From Actinomycetes bacterium (GTDB lineage: Bacteria; Actinomycetota; Acidimicrobiia; Acidimicrobiales; Ilumatobacteraceae), in the NCBI GenBank assembly GCA_025360105.1, contig JANYCT010000019.1, forward strand, positions 1-53,378: a stretch of DNA of 53,378 nucleotides, given 5' to 3'. The position numbers and the translations under genes were made by a program. Shown here piece after piece: positions 15,683-24,727 of this stretch (its first letter is position 1; each line of letters opens with the position of its first letter). The notes under the pieces are model-generated. The model saw only the letters and a list, made by a program, of their open reading frames with translations. It did not search any database and was not told the origin of the DNA.

Positions 15683-17097
15683 CCCGCCACCACCGGGATA
15701 CGGATCTTGTGGGCGGGTTCGGCGATGAAGTCGACCATCTCGCCACCGAGGTGGTGTGGCGCAGCACTGGTGATCATCACGGTGACGTAGCAACCGGAAC
15801 GCAGCGGCCTGACCGACGGGAAGTGCACCAACTTGTGTTGGCGGGTACGGCCCGTGGTGACGCCGGCGTTCTTCTTCGACGGGCCCTCGACGAGGACCTC
15901 TTCGACACGGCCGATGCGGTCACGGTGCTTGATCAGCGCGCTGCGTTCGACCACCAACTTCAGACGGTCGAACCGTTCGGCGGCGACGGCAGCATCGACG
16001 AAGTCGGCCTCCATCGTGGCGGCCTCGGTGCCCGGCCGGGGCGAGAAGATGAAGGTGTACGCGAAGTCGAACTCGGCCGCGGCTGCAACCTCGAGCGTGC
16101 GCACGAAGTCGGCCTCGGACTCGCCCGGAAACCCAACGATGATGTCGGTGCTCACCGCAAGATCGGGCATCGCGGCGCGTGCCTGGGCCAGACGTTCGAG
16201 GTACCTCTTGGCCGTGTAGCCGCGGTGCATCAGGGCAAGCACACGATCGCTGCCGGACTGCAAGGGGTAGTGCAAGTGCTCACAGACAGCGGCCGACTCG
16301 GCCATCGCCGCGATGGTGTCGGGACGCATGTCTTTGGGGTGCGGGCTGGTGAAGCGCACTCGACGGATGCCCTCGACCGCAGCAACGGAGCGCAGCAATT
16401 CGGAGAACAACGGACGAATACGGACGCCGCCGTCGCCACTCTGACGCTGCGCAAGCGTAAGGTCGCGGCCGTAGCTGTTCACGTTCTGCCCGAGCAGGGT
16501 GATCTCGGTGACGCCCTGAGCAGCGAGCGCCTCGACCTCGAGCACGATGTCGGCGAACGGGCGGCTGATCTCCACACCACGGACGGCAGGCACGATGCAG
16601 AACGCACACGAGTTGTCGCAACCAATCTGGATCGTGACCCAGGCGTTGAAGCTGCTGTCGCGACGCACCGGCAACGCGCTGGGGAACAACGCCTGGTCAT
16701 CGATCACCGCTTCATCGAAGATCTCGGTCATGGGTCCATCAGTAGTTGCAGATGCAATGAGTTCACCGGCACGGTGCACGTTGTGCGTACCGAGCACCAC
16801 ATCAACCCACGGCGCGCGTTGACGAACCGTGTCACGGTCCTTCTGAGCCATGCACCCGGCGACAACGAGTTGGCGGCCCTCGACGCGGTCCTTCCAGCTC
16901 TTCAGATGCCCGAGGTTGCCGTACGTCTTGGTGTCGGCGCCCTCGCGGATGCAACACGTGTTCACGACGACTACGTCAGCATCGTCTTCGGACTCGGCAC
17001 GCACCAGACCATCTGCTTCGAGCAGACCGGCAATGCGTTCGGAGTCGTGCTCGTTCATCTGGCACCCGTAGGTGCGAATGACGTAGCTGCGGCCCAT
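15679..17097 (-). CDS. miaB: tRNA-2-methylthio-N6-dimethylallyladenosine synthase
   Basis: A 472-residue radical-SAM methylthiotransferase that adds the 2-methylthio group to i6A37 after MiaA. The N-terminal UPF0004 domain has the three auxiliary-cluster cysteines C12 (TYGCQMNE), C48 (VNTCCIRE) and C82 (VAGCMAQ). The radical-SAM motif is C160-x3-C164-x2-C167 (GCDNSCAFCIVP), and a C-terminal TRAM domain starts near residue 390. It is coupled to miaA by the CTGA overlap. Upstream, 23 bp away, is the stop of a sulfatase instead of recX/recA, the mycobacterial neighbours. Confidence 0.97.
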   Translation of the reverse strand: MGRSYVIRTYGCQMNEHDSERIAGLLEADGLVRAESEDDADVVVVNTCCIREGADTKTYGNLGHLKSWKDRVEGRQLVVAGCMAQKDRDTVRQRAPWVDVVLGTHNVHRAGELIASATTDGPMTEIFDEAVIDDQALFPSALPVRRDSSFNAWVTIQIGCDNSCAFCIVPAVRGVEISRPFADIVLEVEALAAQGVTEITLLGQNVNSYGRDLTLAQRQSGDGGVRIRPLFSELLRSVAAVEGIRRVRFTSPHPKDMRPDTIAAMAESAAVCEHLHYPLQSGSDRVLALMHRGYTAKRYLERLAQARAAMPDLAVSTDIIVGFPGESEADFVRTLEVAAAAEFDFAYTFIFSPRPGTEAATMEADFVDAAVAAERFDRLKLVVERSALIKHRDRIGRVEEVLVEGPSKKNAGVTTGRTRQHKLVHFPSVRPLRSGCYVTVMITSAAPHHLGGEMVDFIAEPAHKIRIPVVAG

Positions 17098-17120
17098 AGG
17101 TCCGCCATCCTACAGGCGGG

Positions 17121-18692
17121 TCAGCTGAGGCCGAGCCGTGCAAATTGATCGTCGGGCGCATCAACGATCTGGAGCACATGCCGGAGCAGTTCCTCAGCCT
17201 CCACGGCGACCGCCGACCCGCTGAGATCGTGAGTCTCATTCGGGTCGTCGGTGCGGTCAAAGAGCAGTGTCTCGTAGTCCTGGGCGTAGGCCCAGAACGG
17301 CAACAGGTCGCCGGGTTGAAACGGTTGTCGAATGACCGGGATGGTGGAGCCAGGCATATGATCGAGCGTGGCTCGTGCGTCGGGCGGCGGCATTTTGAAG
17401 TCGGGTGCCCGACCGATGGGCATCGTGCTCCAACGGTTCGACCACATCGACAGTGGGGCGTTGTCGCCGGTTGGGCCGCGCGCGTAGCGCCATTCGTTGC
17501 TGACCAGATGGACCTCGCGACCCCAGACCCCGGTGAGCAGCCACTTGCGGATCTCGGTGGCGGCGCCGGTGAGCAGTGGCACCAGCGAGTGCCCATGGGT
17601 GCGATGCTTCGCATTCACCCCGAATGCATCGAGCAACGTGGCATGTAGGTCGGCAGTGGTCGTGAGTGCGTCGCACGAACCCCCTGGAGTCACTGCACCC
17701 GGCCACCACACCAACAGTGGCGTGTGCCCGAGCGTGCGATACACCGGAGCGGCGGGCTTGCCCCACACGTCGCGCCCGTGCACATCTGGCTCACCGAGAT
17801 AGTGGCCGTGATCGGTGCAGATAATCACCGCCGTGTCGTCCCACGCGTTTGTGGCGTCGAGTTGCTCCATTACGCGGCCCAGCCAGTGATCGATCATCGA
17901 GAGCTTGCCGCCGTACTGGGCACGGATCTGTCGCGCATCGTCGGGCGACAACGTTGCGTCGGCCAAGGCACCCACCTTGTAGGGCGGCCAGATCAGGTTC
18001 GGCCCCCGCCAATCGTCGTCGTACATCGACGCCCACGGCTCAGGCGTGTCGAATGGCTCGTGTGGATCGAACTCATCGACCCACAGGAAGAATCGTTGTC
18101 CTGCAGCTCGATGATGCGGGGATTGCTCGCCAATCCAACGCGCTGCCGCGGCCATCGTTCGGGGCCCGGGGAAATCGTGCTCCCCGACGAAGTAACCACG
18201 CGAGCTGTCGTAGTGAGTATGCCCGCGGCCATAGCTCGGCGCGCCGATCCATGACGTATCTGGTCGCGACTTCCACGGATCGCTTTCGTGCCCGCGCTCG
18301 TAGTCCCACGCGGTGAAATCGGTGTGGTAATTCTCGCCACCGGTCTCGAACAGGTGCGGGTGATCGGTGATGAGCTGCGTAACGACTCCAGCGCGACGCA
18401 ACGTGGCCGTCACCGCTTCCTCCCACAACTCGATCGAGCCCCATGGTTTCCACAGAAAGTCCCATGCACCAACCAACAGGTCGTGGCGGGCCGGAATACA
18501 CGGCAGCGAACCCGTCTGGTGGTTGGTGAACCGAACCGCGCGCGTTGAAAAACGGTCAAGGTTCGGCGTGTCCCACTCGGTGCCTCCGTAGCAGCCGAGC
18601 GCATGTCGATTCAGACTGTCGAGCAAGATCACGACCACATTGGCCGGGCCGTCCGTTGGCCCCTGTGTTGGTGACTGCGTCGACGCAGTCAC
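17121..18692 (-). CDS. Sulfatase (formylglycine-type, CxPxR)
   Basis: A 523-residue cytoplasm-targeted sulfatase (no signal peptide seen). VVVILLDSLNRHALGCYGG supplies the first metal-binding Asp. LPCIPARHDLL holds the modification motif C65-x-P-x-R69, in which Cys is converted to formylglycine. WVDEFDPHEPFD and VIICTDHGHYLGEPDVHG supply the other metal and substrate residues. It probably hydrolyses an organic sulfate ester (or phosphonate/phosphate ester; the superfamily is broad). It lies 3 bp after a peptide-type ABC importer operon, which hints that the importer supplies its substrate. The GTG start at 18692 lies inside a 22-bp perfect palindrome. Confidence 0.9.
   Translation of the reverse strand: MTASTQSPTQGPTDGPANVVVILLDSLNRHALGCYGGTEWDTPNLDRFSTRAVRFTNHQTGSLPCIPARHDLLVGAWDFLWKPWGSIELWEEAVTATLRRAGVVTQLITDHPHLFETGGENYHTDFTAWDYERGHESDPWKSRPDTSWIGAPSYGRGHTHYDSSRGYFVGEHDFPGPRTMAAAARWIGEQSPHHRAAGQRFFLWVDEFDPHEPFDTPEPWASMYDDDWRGPNLIWPPYKVGALADATLSPDDARQIRAQYGGKLSMIDHWLGRVMEQLDATNAWDDTAVIICTDHGHYLGEPDVHGRDVWGKPAAPVYRTLGHTPLLVWWPGAVTPGGSCDALTTTADLHATLLDAFGVNAKHRTHGHSLVPLLTGAATEIRKWLLTGVWGREVHLVSNEWRYARGPTGDNAPLSMWSNRWSTMPIGRAPDFKMPPPDARATLDHMPGSTIPVIRQPFQPGDLLPFWAYAQDYETLLFDRTDDPNETHDLSGSAVAVEAEELLRHVLQIVDAPDDQFARLGLS
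18671..18692. repeat. 22-bp perfect palindrome at the ABC ATPase-sulfatase junction
   Basis: The half-site GTGACTGCGTC is followed immediately by its exact complement, with no spacer. It covers the sulfatase GTG start and the first seven codons. Read as RNA it could pair between messages or sequester the start codon; read as DNA it resembles a dimeric operator. A chance 22-bp perfect palindrome is unlikely. Confidence 0.75.
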
Positions 18693-18695
18693 GGG

Positions 18696-20732
18696 CTACT
18701 CGCCCTGTTGGAGGACACGAAGCTCTTCGAGAGGGATATGGCAGCGCATCGCGTGGCCGAACGACACTTCGACGAGCGGTGGTTCGGTGACCTCGCAGAC
18801 ACCAGCGATCGCGCGGGGACAGCGCGGATGGAACACACAGCCCGATGGCGGGTTGGCCGGGCTCGGAATCTCACCGTCCAAGCGAATACGTGTGGTGATC
18901 TCGCCGTCGACACTGGGTACCGCGGACAGCAGTGCCTCGGTGTAGGGGTGATGCGGGCCTTTGAAGATGTCGTCGGTGAGACCGATTTCCTGGATTCGCC
19001 CGAGGTACATCACGGCGATGCGATCGGCGAGATAACGCACTACGCCCATGTCGTGGGTGATGAACACATAGCTGGTGCGCTGCGCGGACTGCAGATCGGC
19101 GAGCAGGTTGAGAATCGCGGCCTGAACCGACACGTCGAGCGCGCTCGTGGGCTCGTCGCACACGACGATGCGTGGATCACCTGCGAATGCGCGCGCGATT
19201 GCGACGCGCTGCTTCAGGCCACCGGACAACTGGCGCGGCTTCAGGTCGAGGTGACGGGGCGTGAGACGAAGGTGCTCGGCGAGATCCTCGACGCGCTTGT
19301 TCGCTTCCGCACCCTTGATGCCGGTGAGCTTGTGTACCGATCGGAGCAGGATTCGTCGCACCGACCACGCCCGGTTGAGCGCTGAGTCAGGGTTCTGGAA
19401 CACCATCTGCATCGAGCGTTTGTCCTCGGCCGAACGCCTGACGGTCGAGGCCTGGAGCCCGTGACCATCAAGGGATACCAGACCGCCGCTGTCGAGCGAC
19501 TCAATGCCGAGCATGGTTTTGGCCAATGTCGATTTACCCGAGCCGGACTCGCCCACGATACCCAGGGTTTCACCTTCGGCGAGGTTGAGTTCGACATCGA
19601 CCAGCGCGGGGATGGCCTTGCCGCGCTGGCGGAATGTCTTGGAGACGTGCGACAGCTCGAGCACTTCGGGGTTGTCGTCGACCGGAGCAAGCATCGCGAT
19701 ATCGACATTGACCGGTTCTTGGGGGATGTCGCCGATGCGATCAGAGTGATGGCAACGGGTGAAGCGGCCGGGAACATTGCCCACGGGCACTTCGGGCGGC
19801 TCGACAGTGCGGCAGAGTTCGGTTGCGATCGGGCAGCGGTCGACGAAGACGCACGTGGGAAGATCAGTACCGATCAGGGGCAAGATGCCCGGGATAGTGG
19901 CCAGCGCACGCTCGGTCTTGCGCACACCGTGGCGGGGCAGCGAGCGCAGCAGGCCAACGGTGTAGGGATGCTGCGGCGAATCGAAGACCTGATGGCTGGG
20001 ACCCTCCTCGACGATCTTGCCGGCGTACATGACCCCGACGCGATCGCACATGGAACGGATGATGCCAAGGTTGTGCGCAATGAGCAGAACGGCGGCGTCA
20101 CTCTCCTGACGCAACATGCGCACCAGATCGAGCACCTCGGCTTCGACGGTGGCATCGAGGCCCGTGGTGGGTTCGTCGAGCACGAGCAACTTGGGATCTT
20201 TAGCGAGCGCCATCGCAATCACGACGCGCTGTTGCATGCCGCCTGACAACTGGAACGGATAGCGCTCGAGGACACTTTCGGGCGCAGCGATGCGCACCTT
20301 TTTCAACGCCTCGAGTGCCGACTCGTGGGCCTGTTTGTCGGGCTGGCCGAGCAGAGTGAAGCACTCGGCCACCTGTCGGCCGATGCGAAGCGACGGGTTC
20401 ATCGCCTGACCTGGATCCTGATAGACCATTGACGCGCGGTTGGCGCGGAACGAGCGCAGTTGTGACGACTTCATCGCAGTGACATCGTCACCGGCAACCA
20501 AGACTCGACCGGAGCTGATGGTTCCGTTGCGGGGCAGATAGCGCAGCGCGGCATAGGCGGTGGTGGACTTGCCGCACCCTGATTCGCCCACGAGTCCGTA
20601 GGCCTCGCCCGGCGCAACGTGGAACGTGACTCCGCGCAGTACGGCCCGCTCGATTCCTCGCACATTGTAGGTGACGTGCAGGTCTTCGACCGACAGCGCG
20701 GCCGTCGTGGCAGGGGCTGAGGTGATGGTCAT
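18696..20732 (-). CDS. Peptide-type ABC transporter, fused dual ATP-binding protein (DppD-DppF-like)
   Basis: A 678-residue protein with two complete ABC ATPase domains. Domain 1 has Walker [10 protein letters not shown] (49-57), signature LSGGMQQR, Walker B LLVLDEPT. Domain 2 has Walker [10 protein letters not shown], signature LSGGLKQR, Walker B IVVCDEPT. Each ends in the oligopeptide-transporter C-terminal Cys cluster region ([10 protein letters not shown] and [12 protein letters not shown]) typical of DppD/DppF-type subunits. It powers the permeases encoded immediately upstream; its ATG at 20732 overlaps the permease stop as ATGA. Fusion of the two ATPases into one chain is common in actinobacterial and rhizobial systems of this class. 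Confidence 0.95.
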   Translation of the reverse strand: MTITSAPATTAALSVEDLHVTYNVRGIERAVLRGVTFHVAPGEAYGLVGESGCGKSTTAYAALRYLPRNGTISSGRVLVAGDDVTAMKSSQLRSFRANRASMVYQDPGQAMNPSLRIGRQVAECFTLLGQPDKQAHESALEALKKVRIAAPESVLERYPFQLSGGMQQRVVIAMALAKDPKLLVLDEPTTGLDATVEAEVLDLVRMLRQESDAAVLLIAHNLGIIRSMCDRVGVMYAGKIVEEGPSHQVFDSPQHPYTVGLLRSLPRHGVRKTERALATIPGILPLIGTDLPTCVFVDRCPIATELCRTVEPPEVPVGNVPGRFTRCHHSDRIGDIPQEPVNVDIAMLAPVDDNPEVLELSHVSKTFRQRGKAIPALVDVELNLAEGETLGIVGESGSGKSTLAKTMLGIESLDSGGLVSLDGHGLQASTVRRSAEDKRSMQMVFQNPDSALNRAWSVRRILLRSVHKLTGIKGAEANKRVEDLAEHLRLTPRHLDLKPRQLSGGLKQRVAIARAFAGDPRIVVCDEPTSALDVSVQAAILNLLADLQSAQRTSYVFITHDMGVVRYLADRIAVMYLGRIQEIGLTDDIFKGPHHPYTEALLSAVPSVDGEITTRIRLDGEIPSPANPPSGCVFHPRCPRAIAGVCEVTEPPLVEVSFGHAMRCHIPLEELRVLQQGE

Positions 20733-21688
20733 GATGCCTCCAGAACTGACTGGACGGAGTCGGCAATGAGATTAACCGCTATCACCAAACTGGCGATGGC
20801 AGCCGCCGGGAAAAAGGTGGTCCACCAGATACCGGCGCCAAGCACGCGGTAGCCGTCGCTCACCTGGGCACCCCAGTCGGGTGACGGTGGCGGCGGTCCG
20901 GCGCCGAGGAAGGACAGCGTCGCAACCGTGAACACGGCGTAGCCGACTCGCACGGTGAGTTCGACGATGATCGGGCCCATCACGTTCGGCAAGATCTCGC
21001 GGAACATGATGAACGAGCGCTTTTCACCGCGCAGATTTGCCGAGGTGACGTAGTCGAGACTTCGTTCGGAAAGCACCGATGATCGAACCGTGCGGGCCAC
21101 CACTGGCGTGAACAACACGGCGACGACGCCGATGACCACCCAGTCCGATGAGCCGAGGGTCGTGATCGCGAGCAGTGCGATCAGCACCACCGGCAATGCA
21201 AGGAACGCCTCGACGATACGGCTCATGCCAAGATCGAACCAGCCACCGATATAGCCCATGAGCATGCCGATGACCACGCCGAACAACACGCCAAGTACGG
21301 CGGCAAGCGGAGCGATCTTGAGTACGTCGCGGGCGCCGGCCATGACTCGGGAGAGCACATCTCGTCCGGTTGCGTCGGTGCCGAATGGAAAATCTCCGCG
21401 TGGCGACAGGTGCGGGGTGGACCGGTAATCGAGGGGGCTGTGCGGAGTGATCCGGTCACCGAGAAGCGCGCACACTCCCCACACGGTGACAATCAGGGTC
21501 CCGATGATGAACGACGGCCGCCGACGAATCAGGCGCCAGTTCTCGCGACGGGCCTGTTTGCGCTCGCTCACGGGTTGACCGCCGATGACGGCATCCACAC
21601 CGCCGGCAGGTTCGGGTACTTCGCTGGCCGCAGCGAACGCGAGTGTGGTTGGCTCCGTCACTTCATCGTGCGATGTGGGCTCGCTCAT
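20729..21688 (-). CDS. ABC transporter permease (DppC-like)
   Basis: A 319-residue inner-membrane permease. A long cytoplasmic N-terminus (about 60 residues, acidic then basic) precedes the first helix (IIGTLIVTVWGVCALLG), then HPLSPRGDFPFGTDATGRDVLSR, the OppC/DppC hallmark. The core helices follow, with the EAA loop (LDYVTSANLRGEKRSFIMFREILPN). The ATG at 21688 was chosen because it overlaps the dppB-like stop (ATGA); a long upstream extension of the frame is not protein-like. Confidence 0.94.
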   Translation of the reverse strand: MSEPTSHDEVTEPTTLAFAAASEVPEPAGGVDAVIGGQPVSERKQARRENWRLIRRRPSFIIGTLIVTVWGVCALLGDRITPHSPLDYRSTPHLSPRGDFPFGTDATGRDVLSRVMAGARDVLKIAPLAAVLGVLFGVVIGMLMGYIGGWFDLGMSRIVEAFLALPVVLIALLAITTLGSSDWVVIGVVAVLFTPVVARTVRSSVLSERSLDYVTSANLRGEKRSFIMFREILPNVMGPIIVELTVRVGYAVFTVATLSFLGAGPPPPSPDWGAQVSDGYRVLGAGIWWTTFFPAAAIASLVIAVNLIADSVQSVLEAS

Positions 21689-22638
21689 CGTGCCGTCTCC
21701 AGTCGTACCCGAGGATTGAGGTAGGCGATCAGTAGGTCCGCGGCGAGCGTGGACAGCATGTAGACGATGCCGACCAACAAAACCGCACCCTGCAACACCG
21801 GGATGTCCTTGGCGCCGACCGCAGTGAGCATCGTCGAACCGAGACCGGCATAGTTGAACACCTTCTCGACACCGATGATGCCGCCGAACAGGTACCCGAT
21901 TTGTACGCTGATGACGGTGATCGTGGGCCCGAGCGCGTTGCGCAGGATGTGGCGACGCATCACTTGGTTGTCGGAGAGGCCTTTCATCGTCGCCGTTCGG
22001 GCATAGTCGGACTGCAGCGCACCGATCACCCCGGCTCTCGTCATTCGAGCGATGTATCCGAAGTAGGCAATGACCATCGCCATCGCCGGAACCAACAGGT
22101 ACTCCAGCTGGCCGATGACCGATGTGCCCGGCGGTGGGTTGGCAAACACCTTGCCAAGCTTCCAGTGCACACAAAAGATCGACAGCAACACCGCAGCCGT
22201 AACGAATTCAGGAATCGACGAACTTGCCAGGCCCACGTTCACGACCACTCGGTCAGCGAGCTTGTCCTGGCGGCGAGCGGCAAAGATACCCGCTGCGATC
22301 GAGATGGGAATCGTGATCACGAACGCGAGCAGCGCAAGCTTGCCCGAACGGAACAGAGCCGAGAAGATGATGCTCTTCACGTCCTGGCCGCTCTGGAATG
22401 AGTTGCCGAAATCGAGGGTGAAGACACGTCTGATCGACGTGAAGTATTGGGCGAGCAGGGGGCGATCCGTACCGAGACGATGGTTGAACGCAGCGACTTC
22501 CTCTTTGGGTGCAAACGGCCCAAGGATCTTGCGTCCAACGTCTCCTGGGAGCACGTTGACAATGAGAAAGACAATAGTCGCGAGCAGCCACAGCGTGATC
22601 AGCGCCGACGCCACTCGCTTCAATAGGAATCGACGCAC
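21685..22638 (-). CDS. ABC transporter permease (DppB-like)
   Basis: A 317-residue permease with the DppB N-terminus (MRRFLLKRVASALITLWLL, then FLIVNVLPGD) and DRPLLAQYFTSIRRVFTLDFGNSF preceding the transmembrane core. The EAA loop is DYARTATMKGLSDNQVMRRHILRNAL. It forms the channel with the DppC-like partner. It is 116 bp downstream of the binding-protein gene; that gap contains a strong hairpin. Confidence 0.95.
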   Translation of the reverse strand: MRRFLLKRVASALITLWLLATIVFLIVNVLPGDVGRKILGPFAPKEEVAAFNHRLGTDRPLLAQYFTSIRRVFTLDFGNSFQSGQDVKSIIFSALFRSGKLALLAFVITIPISIAAGIFAARRQDKLADRVVVNVGLASSSIPEFVTAAVLLSIFCVHWKLGKVFANPPPGTSVIGQLEYLLVPAMAMVIAYFGYIARMTRAGVIGALQSDYARTATMKGLSDNQVMRRHILRNALGPTITVISVQIGYLFGGIIGVEKVFNYAGLGSTMLTAVGAKDIPVLQGAVLLVGIVYMLSTLAADLLIAYLNPRVRLETAR

Positions 22639-22683
22639 TGCAAGCCCCCTCGACGAATGAAATGTTCAACCGGGGTATGGTCA

Positions 22684-22729
22684 ACCAGTGCCCGTGACGC
22701 AGCTGTGTGGCAGCATCGCGGGCACTGGT
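22684..22729 (-). terminator. Intercistronic hairpin between binding protein and permease genes
   Basis: ACCAGTGCCCG (22684-22694) pairs perfectly with CGGGCACTGGT (22719-22729), an 11-bp GC-rich stem with a 24-nt loop and no U-tract. In binding-protein-dependent importers such structures usually stabilise the upstream message or reduce read-through, giving more binding protein than permease. Confidence 0.65.
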
Positions 22730-22754
22730 CGAAGCGACTCCGGGTTACACCGAC

Positions 22755-24467
22755 TCAGGCGGTGAAGCCAGCCTTGCCGCACTCGAAATGGCCCAGACCC
22801 GAGACCACCACGCCGCTGACGTTCTTGGCGTGTGCGGTCAACGAGTTGTAGAAGTACGGAATTGCGTACGGCACATCTTCACTGGCGATCTTTTGCACGT
22901 CGACCATCGCTGTTGCACGGCTGGGCGTATCGAGCGATGCCTGATACTTGGCGACCGCGGCGTTGAACGTGTCGGACTTGTAGTGCGCCGAGTTCCACTC
23001 ACCGGTGGTGTAGGCCTTGACCAGATACACGTCGGGCGTTCCCCGGTTGCCGTAGTCGACGATGCCGAACTCCTTGCCGCCATCGCAGATGGGGTCGTAG
23101 GTCTTGCACCACTCATCGTAGAACGTGCTCGTGCTCTCGATGTTGAGGGTGATCTCGACGCCGATCTCTTTGAGCTGAGTCTGCACGAGCTCGGCGAGCT
23201 GCGGGATCTCCTGCAACTTCGGTGCGTACATCGTGATCTTCAGACCTTCCTTGCCGGCGTCCTTGAGCAGCGACTTGGCCTTGGCGACGTCGCGCGTGCG
23301 CTGGGGCTGCTTGCTGTCCCAGTACTCGTAGACCGGAGCGACCGGGTGGTCGTTGCCCAGGTCGCCTTTGCCCTTGAGCACGGTGTCGATGAGGGCCTGA
23401 CGATCGAGACCGAGCGCAATCGCTTGGCGAACCTTCACATCCATGAACGTGCCCTCGCGGGTATTCATCCAGATCTGACGGTGCGCCGCGCCGCGGATGG
23501 ACTCGACGGTGATGTTCGGATCGGCGAGCAACGCGTCGCCCCCAACCACGGAGAACTGAACGATGGCGTCGGCGGCCTGACCCTGCAGACCGCTGATCTG
23601 CGTGGCGATGTCATCGGAGAAGATGAACTCGAGCTTGTCGAGGTACGGCTTGCCTCCCCACCAATCGGCATTTGCCTCGAATGTGGCACCGGTGGCAACG
23701 TCGAACTTGGTCAGCTTGAACGGGCCTGTGCCAGCGGGGCGCTTGTCGAGCGTGGTACCCACGACATAGTCGGCCGGGGTAATGAGCGACTGCGGGTTGT
23801 ACAGCGACACCTGATACGGGAACTGACCGTCAGGCTTGTTGAGCGTGACTTCCACCGTGGCGTCGTCGGTCGCCTTGGCCGAGCCGGCCTTGATGTATGC
23901 CTTCAGGTTGGCACCGGCGAGACGATCGAGTGTGGCCGTGACATCGGCGGCAGTGAAGGGCTTGCCATCGTGCCACTTCACGCCCTTGCGGAGCTTGAAG
24001 GTCCACACGCTGCCATCGGCGTTGGGGCTCCACGACTCGGCCAGAGCCGGAGCCAGAGAGGCAGCAGTACCCTTGCCGCACAGGTATTCGAACGACTGCG
24101 TGACCGGGGTGTAGCTACCGAGGTTGTCCATCGCCACCGGGTCGAGCGGGCTGCCGGGCTTCTGCGACGCAATGCGCAGCGTGCCGCCTTGCTTGATTTT
24201 CGACGTCATCGCGGTGGTTCCACCTGCGGGTGTGGTGCCGCCTGGCGCAGTGGTGCCACCGGGGGCAGTGGTGCCTGCCGGAGCAGCGGCCTTATCGGAG
24301 CCGCAGGCCGCAATGATCGTGCCCATGAACGCCACACCAAGGCCCAACACGGAGCCCCGCGTGACGAAGGTGCGTCGCGAGATTGATCCCGCCACATAGT
24401 CGTCGATGAGTTCGTTCTCGAGCGGGCCAACGCCACGCCGCGCCTGATTCAATCTCGAAAAGTTCAT
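22755..24467 (-). CDS. ABC transporter substrate-binding lipoprotein (family 5), Tat-type signal
   Basis: A 570-residue solute-binding protein of the peptide/nickel family 5. The N-terminus has a twin-arginine motif (SRRTFVTRG, R31-R32), a hydrophobic stretch and the lipobox IIAAC with Cys55, so it should be a folded-exported lipoprotein. A low-complexity linker of Gly-Thr-Thr/Pro repeats (about 63-85) follows. The mature domain has GGTLRIASQKPGSPLDP, WTFKLRKGVKWHDGKPFTAADV and a C-terminal NSLTAHAKNVSG segment. Ligand is not predictable (peptides, sulfated compounds or other organics). The start at 24467 has AGGGGAG upstream. Confidence 0.94.
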   Translation of the reverse strand: MNFSRLNQARRGVGPLENELIDDYVAGSISRRTFVTRGSVLGLGVAFMGTIIAACGSDKAAAPAGTTAPGGTTAPGGTTPAGGTTAMTSKIKQGGTLRIASQKPGSPLDPVAMDNLGSYTPVTQSFEYLCGKGTAASLAPALAESWSPNADGSVWTFKLRKGVKWHDGKPFTAADVTATLDRLAGANLKAYIKAGSAKATDDATVEVTLNKPDGQFPYQVSLYNPQSLITPADYVVGTTLDKRPAGTGPFKLTKFDVATGATFEANADWWGGKPYLDKLEFIFSDDIATQISGLQGQAADAIVQFSVVGGDALLADPNITVESIRGAAHRQIWMNTREGTFMDVKVRQAIALGLDRQALIDTVLKGKGDLGNDHPVAPVYEYWDSKQPQRTRDVAKAKSLLKDAGKEGLKITMYAPKLQEIPQLAELVQTQLKEIGVEITLNIESTSTFYDEWCKTYDPICDGGKEFGIVDYGNRGTPDVYLVKAYTTGEWNSAHYKSDTFNAAVAKYQASLDTPSRATAMVDVQKIASEDVPYAIPYFYNSLTAHAKNVSGVVVSGLGHFECGKAGFTA

Positions 24468-24727
24468 TTCTCCCCTAAGTGATAATGGTCCGTGTAAGAA
24501 GTACCCCCACAACGCCTCGGACGATACCGGTGGGCATGGCGCGTGTCAAGGATCCGAGCGGAGCAAACGACGGCTTTCTTGGTACGAACGTACTGGCTTG
24601 AATCACACTCCAGACCCGACGATTTCATCGGCATGACACCTTGATGTCGGGAGTGTGAACGCTCGGTGTTCCAGGTGGATCACGCGCACTCAAACCCGCT
24701 GGGCAACAGCACTCGCCGACACGCGTT
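24468..24727. promoter_or_regulatory. Intergenic region with imperfect hairpin (24603-24658)
   Basis: This 260-bp gap separates the FAD oxidoreductase stop from the binding-protein start and should contain the importer promoter. TCACACTCC (24603-24611) pairs with GGAGTGTGA (24650-24658). A nested CCGAC/GTCGG (24616-24620 with 24646-24650) shares one base, so the two helices compete slightly. It could be a terminator for the FAD gene or an operator. No coding potential seen. Confidence 0.45.

Noticed and set aside
22707-24386. 559-codon plus-strand frame opposite the binding protein
   Set aside because: Shadow of the lipoprotein gene; Arg/Gly/Leu-rich with no domain pattern.
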